Assembly (NCBI RefSeq): GCF_000005505.3
Contig: NC_016134.3
Span: 17,156,624-17,220,623 of the forward strand
Direction of reading: 5' to 3'
Source: Brachypodium distachyon
Taxonomy: Eukaryota > Streptophyta > Magnoliopsida > Poales > Poaceae
DNA: 64,000 nucleotides
Shown piece after piece: positions 1 to 9,577 of this stretch. Below the pieces are notes generated by a model. It ran no database searches. It saw only the letters and a list, made by a program, of their open reading frames with translations, and was not told the DNA's origin. A program made the position numbers and the translations under genes. Position 1 is the first letter of the stretch, and each line of letters opens with the position of its first letter.

Positions 1-81
1 ATGAAAAATGTCGTCCACTTAATACAAAATTTGTACTAACTTACTACAAAATGGATGACACTTTTTATGTATCGGAGAGAG
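1..81. mobile_element. Stowaway-like MITE, truncated by window edge
   Basis: The first 81 bases read like the inner part and right end of a Stowaway (Tc1/mariner) MITE. Two halves are roughly inverted copies, and the right end is a purine-rich GGAGAGAG followed by TA at 82-83. The left end lies outside the window. Confidence 0.45.
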
Positions 82-83
82 TA

Positions 84-729
84 TATCTTAATCTAACCGA
101 TCCGATTCATCAACTTAGGTTTTACATTTTGCTTAAAAATCTTGAGAAATAGCCACACCGTCAATCAAAATCTCTCTCCTGACACACACAATAACAAATT
201 AACACACATTAAGCGAGTATTTGAGAAGACCAATTTTCCTCCGCGGTCCACAGATCGGCTAGCAGCCGACAAGCGATATCTCGCCCGGATCCTCAGCAAG
301 CACGCACGCTAGCACCGAGACACGTATATATACATCCAAGCGCCGTACAGGCCGGTGCGCCGCATACATACACCTACACACGTCGAAGGCGTGGCATGAC
401 GTACGTAACTTCCAGGAAGCTTCAATTCATCGCGCTCTTTCGTCTTCTCGATCCACCGGCGGAGTCGATCGGGCCGCTGCCGACCGACCGACCGGTCCGA
501 TCTGGGCAAGATTAGCTCATCGAACAGTCAATCACCACGGGCCAGTCGATCTGTTTAAAATCTGTTGCTTGTGCGCGTACGTGCACGTCTCGCTGCCTGC
601 CGTTGCGCCTACAAGGGATACCCTACCGTTCGTGCAAGCGTGCTTCCAGGCTACCGCCGGTACACGACAAACTCCAGCAGCGAGCCAAGCCGGTTAATTA
701 ATAACCTGATTGCGTCCCTGCACGTGGCC
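84..729. other. Intergenic region holding one arm of an old local duplication
   Basis: No convincing gene. Bases 318-530 match 5776-5990 patchily, with shared runs such as ACATCCAAGCGCCGTA, CCACCGGCGGA and GGGCAAGATTAG in the same order and orientation. Short ORFs here are GC-rich chance frames. Confidence 0.5.
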
Positions 730-737
730 AGCCAGCG

Positions 738-3700
738 TATACCTGAGCATGGGCAGCCCGGCCCGACCCGCCGGGCCGGACTTTGCTCTCGGGTCGGGGT
801 CGGGCTGCAATATTTAGATACAGCCCAGCAAGAGACCTAACCCGAGAAACCCACACACGCGCACGCCGCCACGCCCACCCGCAGTCCCGCAGCACCCCGA
901 TACTGAGCAGGCGAGACCGCTAGCGACGGCGGCGGCGCGACCCAAGGCGACTCTGTTGGCGTCCGTTCCTCTCCTCCGACCGGTCGACGGCACCAACGAG
1001 GAGGCGTCCCCGTCGGTCGTCCGTTCGTCTCCTCCGACCGGTCGACGGCGCCAGCGAGGAGGTCTCCGTTCCTCTCCTCCGACCGGTCAACGGCGCCAGC
1101 GACCCGTCCCTCCTGGCTGAGCTCGATGGCGACGGCTTCCCTCTTGTCTCCCGCTCGTGCTCGACATCACCGCCTCAGGTACGTGCTCCTCCTCCATGCC
1201 CCTCCTCAGTCCTCTGTTCATGTGGTCATCTACTCATCTGTTATCCTATTTCTAGGCATGGCAAGTCCATGGAGGCCACGTATGGAAATTGACGGTGATG
1301 AGGACCACGGTGGCAGCAGTGGCCATGAAGAATCATCAAGAGCTATTGTTGTTCCTCCTGCCCTGACTGCCCCGCCTACTGGACTGCCTCCTGCTTCCAA
1401 TCATCGTCGTGCTGCTGCTGCTTCTGCTGCGACGAGCGAACCTAGACAGAAGCGTCCAAGATCTAAAGGAAAGGGGCGTGTCGATGAAGCTGCTGGACCG
1501 AGCACACAGCGTCAACCTGCAGCTGCTGCAGCCCCTGTTGGAGATGCCCAAGGTGGCACAGCTTCAGAATCAAAGGTTAATCCATCTGCTCCTAAATCAT
1601 TGAAGTCACAGTCAAAGTGTTTTGATGATTTCACTAAGATATCAAAAGACGGCGATCCTGAGGTGATAGCTGAGTGTAATACATGTCATAAGATACTAAA
1701 AGGTAGTTCTAAAAATGGTACTTCTCATCTGCTAAGGCATACTAAGAATATTCACCCTCACGAGAACAGTGAAGTCAACACTTATTTCTTGAAATCTGAA
1801 AGGAATGATGATGGGTCTTATAGTTTAAAACATGGCAAGTATGATCCTGAAGCAGTGAGAACAGCGATAGCTTTGTTTCTTCTTGGTGGCTCTCATCCTT
1901 TTTCCGTAGTAGAAGAACCTGGCTATAGAGCTATGATGAGTAAAGCTTGTCCTCAGTTCAAGAACGCTAGTCGTTACACCATAAAAAGGGATATCATGTC
2001 AATGTTTGAAAGAGATAGAAAGGACTTGATGGAGATTATTCAAACTTGTCCTAGCAGGGTTAGTTTCACCACTGACAAGTTGGAAATCTGATGTCACAAA
2101 GCTTAGCTACATTTGCACCACTTGTCATTATATTGATGATTCATGGAAGCTGAATAAGAGGATAATATGGTTCAAAAAACTGAATCCACCATATGATGGG
2201 GCAACTATTGCTGATGAGGTTTAGTTGTGCTTTCATGAGTGGAAATTGGACAAAAAAATGATGTGTATGACTCTTGATAATGCTTCATATAATGACAAGA
2301 TGATTGAATCATTGAGAAGTCATTTGCTGCCCAAAGGTGCTTTACCTCTCTTTGGCATGTTCTTTCAAGTTCGGTGTTGTGCACATATATTGAATCTAGT
2401 TGTTCAAACTGGTTTAAAATTGATTGATAATTGTGCGGGGAAACTTAGAGATGTCATACAATACATTAAAGCTTATGGTAATAGGATGCACACTTTCTAT
2501 GAAGCTGCCACATCAATTTTTAGATTGAATGCCACAAGAAAATTGAAAGTTGATATGCCTGTCCGTTGGAATTCAACCTACACTATGCTTGGAACAGCTT
2601 TATACTTCAGATATGTTTTTGTATGGTTTGCCGAAAGGGATAGCATTTTCAAGTCACATTTCTTACCAACTGCTGATGAGTGGGATAAGCTTGCCACAAT
2701 GCATAGTTTTTTGGAGAATTTCTATGATGTGACATTGGTATTTTCTGGCACAAAATATCATACTTCCAATCTATACTTTAAGTGTGTTTTCATGGTGCAC
2801 ACTCGTTTATTGGAGGCACTGCTAGGCAACAGTTCATGGCTCCAATGTTGACTGATATGAAAACAAAGTTTAATAAGTATTGGGCTGATTATAGTGTGTT
2901 CTTATCTTGTGCTGCTGTTCTTGATCCCCGCTATAAATTGGGCTTTATAAGCTATTGCTACAACAAACTCTATCAAAGGGATGAAGCCCAACGCCGACTA
3001 GCTGAAGTTAGAGCTACTTTGGTCAATCTTTTTGATGAATATAGAGGGTTTTCTGCCAACATGTCTTCATCTAGTGATCCTGCTTGTGACAGTGATGTTG
3101 GTAATTCTGTGTTTTTTAATGACTATGAACAGTTTATGAGCACTAGCCGAACGCATGAAGAGAGGTCACAGTTAGATATGTACTTGGATGAACCGGCTAG
3201 AGGCTTGAATGAGAAGTTGGATGTTTTGGAGTATTGGAGCAAGTCATCCATGCGATATCCTGAGCTAGCAGCCATGGCTCGTGATGTTCTAGTTGTTCAT
3301 GTGTCAAGTGTAGCTTCAAAATTAGCTTTTAGTATGAGTCGTAAAGTCATTACCGTTAACCGAGCATCACTCAAGCCCAAGACGGTTGAAGCTATAATGT
3401 GTCTACAGGATCGGTACCGAATTAAATGGGCACGTAACTAGTATTGTTGTTGTAATTTAATTGTTACTCTTTCAATGTTTCTACTCGCATAATCTGCATG
3501 TTTACTTTATTGCTCACATGAGGGTGAATTTAATTCTTACTCTTTTAATTGTAGGTGGGGAAGAGGAAAGGGAAAAGCAAGAGCAATCTTCAAATGCCAA
3601 TCCTAATGACAACGATCTCTCATCAGAATCTAAAGATGATTGCTGCTGACCTGTTGTTGAAGAAGATGGTGCTGGCTGCTATTGTTGATGCAACAAAATG

Positions 3701-4211
3701 GTTCTTTTTACATGCTGTTTGTGATTTGTGAACCTGTGTTTCGGAAGATGGAACTTTATTTTGTGATTTGTGACCTGTTGTTGAAGAAGATATAACTTGT
3801 AGTAGTTAATTTATGGCGTTGGTGCTGGAGTGCTGGACAGGAGATGAAACTGAACTTTTATGCCTGTGTCTGTCAATGTGTGGTTTGGTGTTGGTGTTGG
3901 ACACTTGGACAGTAGATGTTGAAACTGAACCTTTTATCATGCATGTGTGTTGGACAGCGCATGGAGGAGGCTTATTATGCATGTAATTCTGTAGTTGTGT
4001 TAATTGTTGAACTGTTAGCTGTGTTATTAAGATTTGCAAACCAGTATATTGTCATTGCCGGGCTTCGGGCTTCCGGGGCTTTTGTCGGGCCGGGCTCAGG
4101 TCTGACTTTTGAGAAAATAATGGGACTTGGGCCAGACTCGGGCTGCAGTCTTGACGGTCAGGCTTCAAGCCCGGTACGAAACCCGGCCTGGCCCGAAAAA
4201 TGCCAGGTATA
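738..4211 (+). mobile_element. hAT-superfamily DNA transposon, nearly full length
   Basis: A 3474 bp element. The left end begins TATACCTG and the right end finishes CAGGTATA, an 8 bp perfect terminal inverted repeat followed by weaker inverted similarity in GC-rich subterminal DNA. It is flanked by an 8 bp target duplication with one mismatch, AGCCAGCG at 730-737 and GGCCAGCG at 4212-4219. Eight-base duplications are typical of hAT elements. The interior encodes a BED-finger hAT transposase in the same orientation. The subterminal regions (about 750-830 and 4055-4200) are full of short GGGC/GCCC motifs, which resemble the clustered transposase-binding sites known for Ac/Tam3 elements; that role is inferred. 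Confidence 0.85.
1126..3649 (+). pseudogene. hAT transposase (BED zinc finger, RICESLEEPER-like), broken
   Basis: Translation shows three recognisable parts. A BED-type zinc finger lies near 1650-1760 (C-x2-C then H-x-H spacing, with CNTCHKIL and LLRHTKNIH). The central RNase H-like hAT domain lies at about 2080-2850 (LDNASYND, CAHILNLVVQ, RWNSTYTML). The C-terminal hATC dimerisation domain lies at about 3215-3370 (LEYWSKSS, SVASKLAFS). Such proteins bind and cut the element ends. The most likely start is the ATG at 1258, just after an acceptor-like TCTAG; an upstream ATG at 1126 is in frame. The frame is broken near 2080, by an in-frame TAG at 2221, and by a shift near 2830. A last small exon (about 3554-3649) may join from a GT at about 3433. 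It cannot make a full transposase as read. Confidence 0.85.
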
Positions 4212-4219
4212 GGCCAGCG

Positions 4220-4768
4220 GCACGTTTAAGAGGTGTTTAGGTGGTTTTTTAGAACGTGCTTAGGTGGTTCTACTCAGCTTCTTCCTTTTTTTTACTCTAC
4301 TTAATTAAGCTCTTCGAGTTTGAGCCTGTTGCGATCGCGGGTCTATTGACATTTTATCTCTTTCAGTTAATTAACGGGCTTGGCATGTTTTTTCTTGTGA
4401 TGAAGACGTCGATTTGTTTTTTTCTTTTTGGAGGGGAAGGAACTAAGCAAGACGTCGACTGTGCGTGCGTGGGTGGCGCCCGATTTTATTTGGGCCAAGT
4501 TTACAAATTGGGCCCTTCTTTATTCATGGCCCAGTGCGTACGAAGAAAATGGTTACCTGAGTTTGAGTCCGTATAAGATACTAGTCCATGTTATTTTCGT
4601 AGACGCTCTTGGAGTCAGTTAATTTGGACTTGGTTTTCTTGGACGCGTGTGCACGAGTAGGTTTAGGCATGTAGGCAGTACGTGGGGTCGCGTATACAGA
4701 CACGCAGTTCAAGGATTTTGAACCAAAAGTTGCAACGTGAGAGTCTAAAGAAATAAAAAGAAATTGCA
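4220..4768. other. Intergenic spacer with duplicated segment B
   Basis: Bases 4462-4560 resemble 6624-6730: GTGCGTGGGTGG, then TTGGGCC/TTGGAC, then GGCCC-CTTT-TCAT-GCCCAG in the same order. Together with the 318-530/5776-5990 match this marks an old local duplication. The rest is AT-rich with no gene seen. Confidence 0.45.
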
Positions 4769-5217
4769 ATGGGGGAATCCGCCAAAGCGCCCGTGAGCGA
4801 CTGGAACCCTGCAGCTACGGTGTCTGCGTGCGAGAAGTCGTGGGAGGCGGCGGCGAAGAGCCGGTTCCCGGCGGTTCGGGAAGACGCGGCCCGCCACTTC
4901 GCCGAGGCGGGGAAGCAGAAGAAGCGCGCGACGAGGAAAGAGCGGCTGAGCCAGGACACTATAGACCTGTTGCTCGCCAAGTCCAATGCGCCCCGCCCCG
5001 TGGCCCCGTGCACCGCGTCAACCACGAGTTCTACGACGGCCTCAAGCACGCGACGCCGGAGGACCGTGAGGAGATGCGCGCCGCCAAGACCATGATGATG
5101 GTGCATCTGCAGGCGCTCGAGGACTACGAGGAAGAGCTCGTCAGGAGGTACCACGCCTACGGCTACATTGAGATCGACGTCGACGTGGAGGAAAGTGACG
5201 ACGACGAGGCGGTGTGA
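4769..5217 (+). pseudogene. Small hypothetical ORF with a frameshift
   Basis: An ATG at 4769 opens a charged, soluble reading frame (start MGESAKAPVSDW) with a basic stretch around residues 47-57. It stays convincing to about base 4990. Protein-like sequence then continues in a neighbouring frame from about 5010 (VNHEFYDGLKHATPEDREEM) to a TGA at 5215-5217, ending in an acidic tail (VEESDDDEAV). The shift is what a one-base loss between about 4980 and 5015 would give. Joined, it would be about 149 residues. No signal peptide, membrane segment or known domain was recognised. It may be a decayed gene, a gene fragment carried by a repeat, or a real gene with a sequencing error at the GC-rich run. 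Confidence 0.45.
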
Positions 5218-5997
5218 GAGAAGAAAGCCATGACTCTTTCGGCTCGGAGAACGCATCAAGTTATCCTGCAGCTACTGCTGTTTGGCCGGGTTACCTTCTG
5301 ACTTTTTTTTTTGACCGCAAGGGTTACCTTCTGCCGGGTCTTTGCGGTTTAACTTTTTCTTTTGAGAACAAACGATCTGGTTTTATATTTCATAAAAAAA
5401 AAACTATACTGGATCGATACAACTGAGAAGAACAAAAACAACAGATCCTTGATAAAAGAAAGCTTCATCATGGTACCCAAATCAACACTGTTAAATCTAT
5501 TTTTAATTTTTAACGTCTTGATATTTCTTCGGGTAGTGATAAAATTACGGAACAACGCCTATCATTGCACAAGCTTGATAATCTTATAGGTTTTGAGAAG
5601 CCGCATGAGCTGTCCACCTCAAACAATGACACCTAAAATTGTTGGACACATTGTCGCACTGTCCACCTCAAACAATGACACCTCGTGCCAGACAAGCTGT
5701 GAAACCGCCGTTTCGTTGATGAATCTCATCCAGATGACGGCGCAGGCCTGCACGCATTGTCGCGCTGACTCACCGATGCAGCACATCCAAGCGCCGTATG
5801 CCCATATATGTACGTCCGCACGCATTCACCTGCCCACATCTCTTAACGCAGAGTACCCCATCATGTAACTTCTCGGAAGCTACAATTCATCAGGCACGCT
5901 CTTTCTCTATTCTCCACCGGCGGACTCGACCGACCGGGCCGGTGCAGTGCAGACCGCCGGTCTCATTCGGGCAAGATTAGCCCATTGAATGTGCGTG
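5218..5997. other. Intergenic spacer with second copy of duplicated segment A
   Basis: AT-rich from 5290 to 5590. A short direct repeat of about 24 bp (CTGTCCACCTCAAACAATGA) occurs at about 5610 and 5659. Bases 5776-5990 are the second copy of the 318-530 segment. No gene seen. Confidence 0.45.
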
Positions 5998-6623
5998 TCA
6001 GGATGGCAATTAATGGGGCGGGTCTAAGGGGTCTTGACGGGCGGACCACATCCATATCCATATTTACATCCATCTCCATCTCCAAATCCATTACCCACCC
6101 ACAAAACTATATGTGGAGCTAAAACCATATCCACCATGTATCCGGGTATCCATGGATCCCCATGGAGCAACATAAATAAAATGCCTTAATAACAATAGCA
6201 TATACACCTATACCTATACGTACAACAGCATATTCACATCAATATACATCATCAACAATACATATACAACGTTATAAAACATCATATACAAGTGGTGGCT
6301 TGTCCGCTCGTGGTGAGTAGGGGAGGAGGGGTGGCGGCCGCCTGAGGGACAGAGGGAGGGAGTTAGGGTTGGGGCCGGTTGTGGGGAATTATTTATATGA
6401 GTGAATAATGGAACCACATGTCAATAATTTCTCGATTTTCTTAAATACCGGGTATCCATGGATATCCATGGGTCAAATATGCTATCCGTACCCGCCCAAC
6501 GAGCTGGCTGGTTTTCATCTATGGATATCGACGGAGTGAGATCGCGCTCCACGTACCGTACAATAGTACTTGCGAAGCAAAAGGGCTGGATATCCACTTT
6601 TTCAGTATCCATTGCCATCTTGA
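5998..6623. mobile_element. hAT-type MITE, 626 bp, complete
   Basis: Begins TCAGGATGGCAAT and ends ATTGCCATCTTGA, a 13 bp terminal inverted repeat with one mismatch. It is flanked by a perfect 8 bp target duplication TGTGCGTG at 5990-5997 and 6624-6631. The interior is rich in ATCCAT/ATGGAT words, including ATCCATGGAT palindromes near both ends (about 6149 and 6457). It has no coding capacity and is a non-autonomous hAT element. Confidence 0.85.
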
Positions 6624-6660
6624 TGTGCGTGGGTGGACTGGAGCACAATTTTCTTTGGAC

Positions 6661-6780
6661 AATCTACAACTTAGGCCCTCCTTTACTCATAGCCCAGCAG
6701 TACTTGCGAAGCAAGTGGGCAATCTACGACTTAGGCCCTCCTTTACTCATAGCCTAGCAGTACTTGCGGAGCAAATGGGC
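6661..6780. repeat. 60 bp tandem repeat, two copies
   Basis: Two head-to-tail copies of a 60 bp unit start at 6661 and 6721 (AATCTACAACTTAGGCCCTC versus AATCTACGACTTAGGCCCTC), with about four differences. A diverged single copy is recognisable at about 4498-4560. Confidence 0.85.
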
Positions 6781-7148
6781 CTGCATGGCTTCAAATTCGG
6801 GTGGAGAAGGCCTGGGAATGTGAAGTCCTACCGTACAATTTTTTTTACGTAAACTGCTACGAAATTTAACTATGCATTAACATTCAATCCACACATATGC
6901 TATGTCCCCCTACTCACAATTTCTATCGTGGTTTTAGTTCAAACTAATGTGTCGAAACAGACCTATGACAAAAAAAAAACAAAGCACGACTGACCTGAGG
7001 ATAAATGCAGCAATTTTATCCATGAATAATGGCGCTCATAGCCCGTAGGTGCTAAGCTGAATGAGTATATAATAGTCATTGTTTTAGTCTAAAGTAATAC
7101 ATCAAGATGGCACCGCACGCGACAAAGCAAACACTCCTCTGCACGCTT
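6781..7148. other. Intergenic AT-rich spacer
   Basis: No gene or clear repeat. An ORF beginning at 7107 has a leucine-rich run but spans the edge of the next repeat and lacks any family resemblance. Confidence 0.4.
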
Positions 7149-7429
7149 GGGGTCCGTTTGGTTCTGCTTTGCTCCTGTTTGCGTAGAAAAGCAGATGCTA
7201 GTTTGGTTCTGCTTGCTTTTTTTTTCCTTTTGCTTTCTCTTCATCTTCCCCACCACTCCGTTGCCGCTGTCCTCCCTCCCACCAACCTAGTGCGTCACTA
7301 CGCTAAACTCCATGGCTGCGGGCAACCGATGCAACGAGCGCTTTCCGGCTCCACCGTGGCCGATTTTTGAGTAGCGGAACTTACCTGCCCGTGCAGAGCC
7401 ACGATGGAAAATGGCGGCAGTGTCTGTGT

Positions 7430-8668
7430 CCCTACGCTGTTGCGCGTCCCCGTGGTGGTGACACGCATCGGGAAGGTCGCGGGGTGCTGAGGATGGGGCT
7501 TGGCGCGGGAGCCACCTTCGGCTCGTCCCTCAACTCAGCGTCCTCGACGTCAGAGGTGAGGTTGATTACCGTATCATCCGCCCCCGTGGTGGGCGCGTTG
7601 GGACCTGCGACAAGGGCAAAATAGGTTACTTCAAGCCAAGCTGAGGCACCCGGCGACGAGCGCAAGGGAGTTCTGGATGAGTACCTTGCGGGGTCACCCC
7701 ACTTGCGGGGAGGAGATTTGTTCCCCTCTGCCCTGGCTTCTACTGCCGGGCTGCCCCTTGCAGGCTGGGTTTCGCCTACAAGCCAAGGTAATCGCACGGT
7801 TAAGAGTTAGCGTGCAGAAGGGGCATGTACAAGGGAGGGGTCTGTACCTGCTGCGGGCTCCTCCTCGGGGACCGGGTCGACGGCTGGCATAGTGGCGGCG
7901 CCGCTGGTCCTCGTGCCGATTTGGCAGGCACTAACGCTGGCCCGGGTTCGTGGCTTCTTGCTTGGCACAGCGGGTGCGGTGTCGGTTCTTCCCCTCTTGC
8001 CCGCTCCTGCCGGGGCGCCGTCCCTGCAAGGCATCAACCAATAAGCGAAGGAATCAAGGCAAGCACAAACCTGTAAAGAGAAGGGGGAGAAGAATGTCAG
8101 TTTACCTCGGGGGGTTGAGCTTGAGCGAGTAGCCCGTGAAGATCCCCTGCTTGGGCGGGACCGCGGACCCTCGTGGCGTTGCCGTGGAAGCCGCCGAGGC
8201 GCCTCTGGCCGTTGCAGAGGGAGCCGCTGCCGTCGACGCTGCCGACGCAGCCGGGGCCGCTGCGGTGGCGAGACCCGCGGGAGATGAACCCCCGCCGAGT
8301 GCTCCTGCCGCCGGCACTCTTGGCCGCCGCACCAGCGGCACATCGTCCTCGTCCTCCACCTCCGCCTCCGGGAGGACCGTCTGGGCTCCTTCAACGCCGC
8401 CAGCCTTGTCGCCAGAGGACTCGTCACCGGGCCAACTAGAATCCGATCCCCCCTCGCTCTCCTTGGCCACTTGCTTCCCACGGGCTGCGGGTGGTGGAGG
8501 CTGCGGGGCTGAAACCGGGGGATCGGACATCAGCCCCCACTCGTTGCAGGGTGTGTAGCTGTCGATAATGTCATGGAGGCCCGTGACGCCGGCGTGAAGG
8601 GATGGAGCCCCCGGGGGCAGCTCTGTGAATGGAACGTTCTCGCCGGTGATTCCCTTCACCAACGCCAC
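7430..8668 (-). pseudogene. Captured fragment of a Gypsy antisense extra ORF, introns kept
   Basis: Reading the minus strand gives four exon-like blocks: 8668-8106, 8023-7848, 7775-7685 and 7604 to about 7430. They are separated by short introns with GT..AG ends. The first block carries FTELPPGAPSLHAGVTGLHD and PPKQGIFTGYSLKLNP; the second carries AGKRGRTDTAPAVPSKK. The extra ORF of the Gypsy element at 49-52 kb has the counterparts STEFPPGVSSLHAGVKALSD, PAQGVFRGFALWRNP and ASKRARSDSPPGTPSKR. This is therefore a diverged piece of the same family, copied as DNA with its introns. The conserved N-terminal part of that family is missing, and so is the coiled-coil end. Confidence 0.7.
8023..8180 (-). 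repeat. Inverted repeat, left arm (158 bp)
   Basis: Reverse complement of 8661-8818 with only three mismatches seen in 158 bases (about 98 percent). The arm covers the end of the first exon block, its whole 82 bp intron and the acceptor of the captured ORF fragment. Confidence 0.9.
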
Positions 8669-8818
8669 GAGGGTCCGCGGTCCCGCCCAAGCAGGGGATC
8701 TTCACGGGCTACTCGCTCAAGCTCAACCCCCCAAGGTAAACTGACATTCTTCTCCCTCTTCTCTTTACAGGTTTGTGCTTGCCTTGATTCCTTCGCTTAT
8801 TGGTTGATGCTTTGCAGG
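8661..8818 (+). repeat. Inverted repeat, right arm (158 bp)
   Basis: Partner of 8023-8180, separated by 480 bp. It includes AAGCAGGGGATCTTCACGGG and the intron donor GGTAAACTG. It breaks abruptly at both ends, so it is a recent local inverted duplication rather than terminal repeats of an element. Confidence 0.9.
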
Positions 8819-9172
8819 CTGTGGTGTCACCGTGCACGCCGCTGGAGTAGGCCGCCAGAGGGGAGCGCCTTCGGCGGCGCAGCCAGCTCGGGGCACGGGC
8901 GGGAGGTGGAGGCAAAACTAAGCCAGGACGGGGTGGTCCTGGCGGAGGGGTTCGAATAGGTACTGTCACTCATTCAATGACATGGTGGGTTATTTTCATC
9001 AAGGTCGTGAAGCGAAAGCAGCAAAAAGCACCTCTAAAGGTACTTTGCATTTTACCCTAGAGAGAGCAACTTGTTTTGGTTGCTTCTACTTTCAAACATA
9101 ATTTTTTGGTTAGCTTTTTTTTTAAACAGCAAAAGCGGAAAATCAAAACTAACCGAACACACCCGGTCCTTA

Positions 9173-9577
9173 AAATGCACTCACGGTCATTGAGCTTTGT
9201 TTCGTTCTCAATTTAGTCATTGTATTTTGAAAATTGAAAGTTATAGTCCGTGACCTTGACGAAATATCACAAACGGTCGTTGGTATCGTATTTTGTACGT
9301 ATTGGTCTGTAGCTCGTGACAGCTCAGCTCGGTTTTTTTACATTTTTGTCACCTGAAAAATGCAAAAAAATGCGTTCAGATCCTCAGGGATTTTTGCATT
9401 TTGCGACGTAATTCTCGCACGGAGGACGGAGCACGGTTGACATTATTTCTCCAGCTCCGTGGAAGACTCGAAACGAAGGCAAGGAGAAGTACAAGGGTCA
9501 AGAGACCGAGCATCCAGTTCCGAGGACCCCTGTGACCGCCCCAAACCCCGGCACGCAAAACCCCTGTTCAGCCAAAA
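9173..9577. other. Upstream region of the first DUF724 gene
   Basis: Repeat-like AT-rich sequence to about 9410, then GC-rich leader. The last 90 bases before the ATG resemble the leader of the paralogue at 17.8 kb (CCAGTTCCGA, then GTGACCGC/GTGACGC, then CAAAACCCC). No clear TATA box was chosen. Confidence 0.4.

Larger units (their letters stand above)
7149..9172. mobile_element. Chimeric region flanked by imperfect inverted ends
   Basis: The left end starts near GGGGTCCGTTTGGTTCTG (7149). The right end, read in reverse, has GGGTGTGTTCGGTTAG (about 9149-9165). Both are the GGGnCnGTTTGG style termini common in grass DNA transposons, but the match is imperfect and no target duplication is certain (TGCAC occurs outside both ends). 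The interior holds a minus-strand fragment of a Gypsy antisense ORF and a 158 bp inverted repeat. The likely reading is a non-autonomous DNA element that captured retrotransposon sequence. The alternative is independent insertions side by side. Confidence 0.45.

Noticed and set aside
7107..7370. 87-codon ORF with a hydrophobic run resembling a signal peptide
   Set aside because: Crosses the edge of the inverted-end region and has no homologue-like sequence.
7807..8481. 224-codon minus-strand ORF
   Set aside because: Reads across the 82 bp intron in a wrong frame of the captured antisense-ORF fragment.
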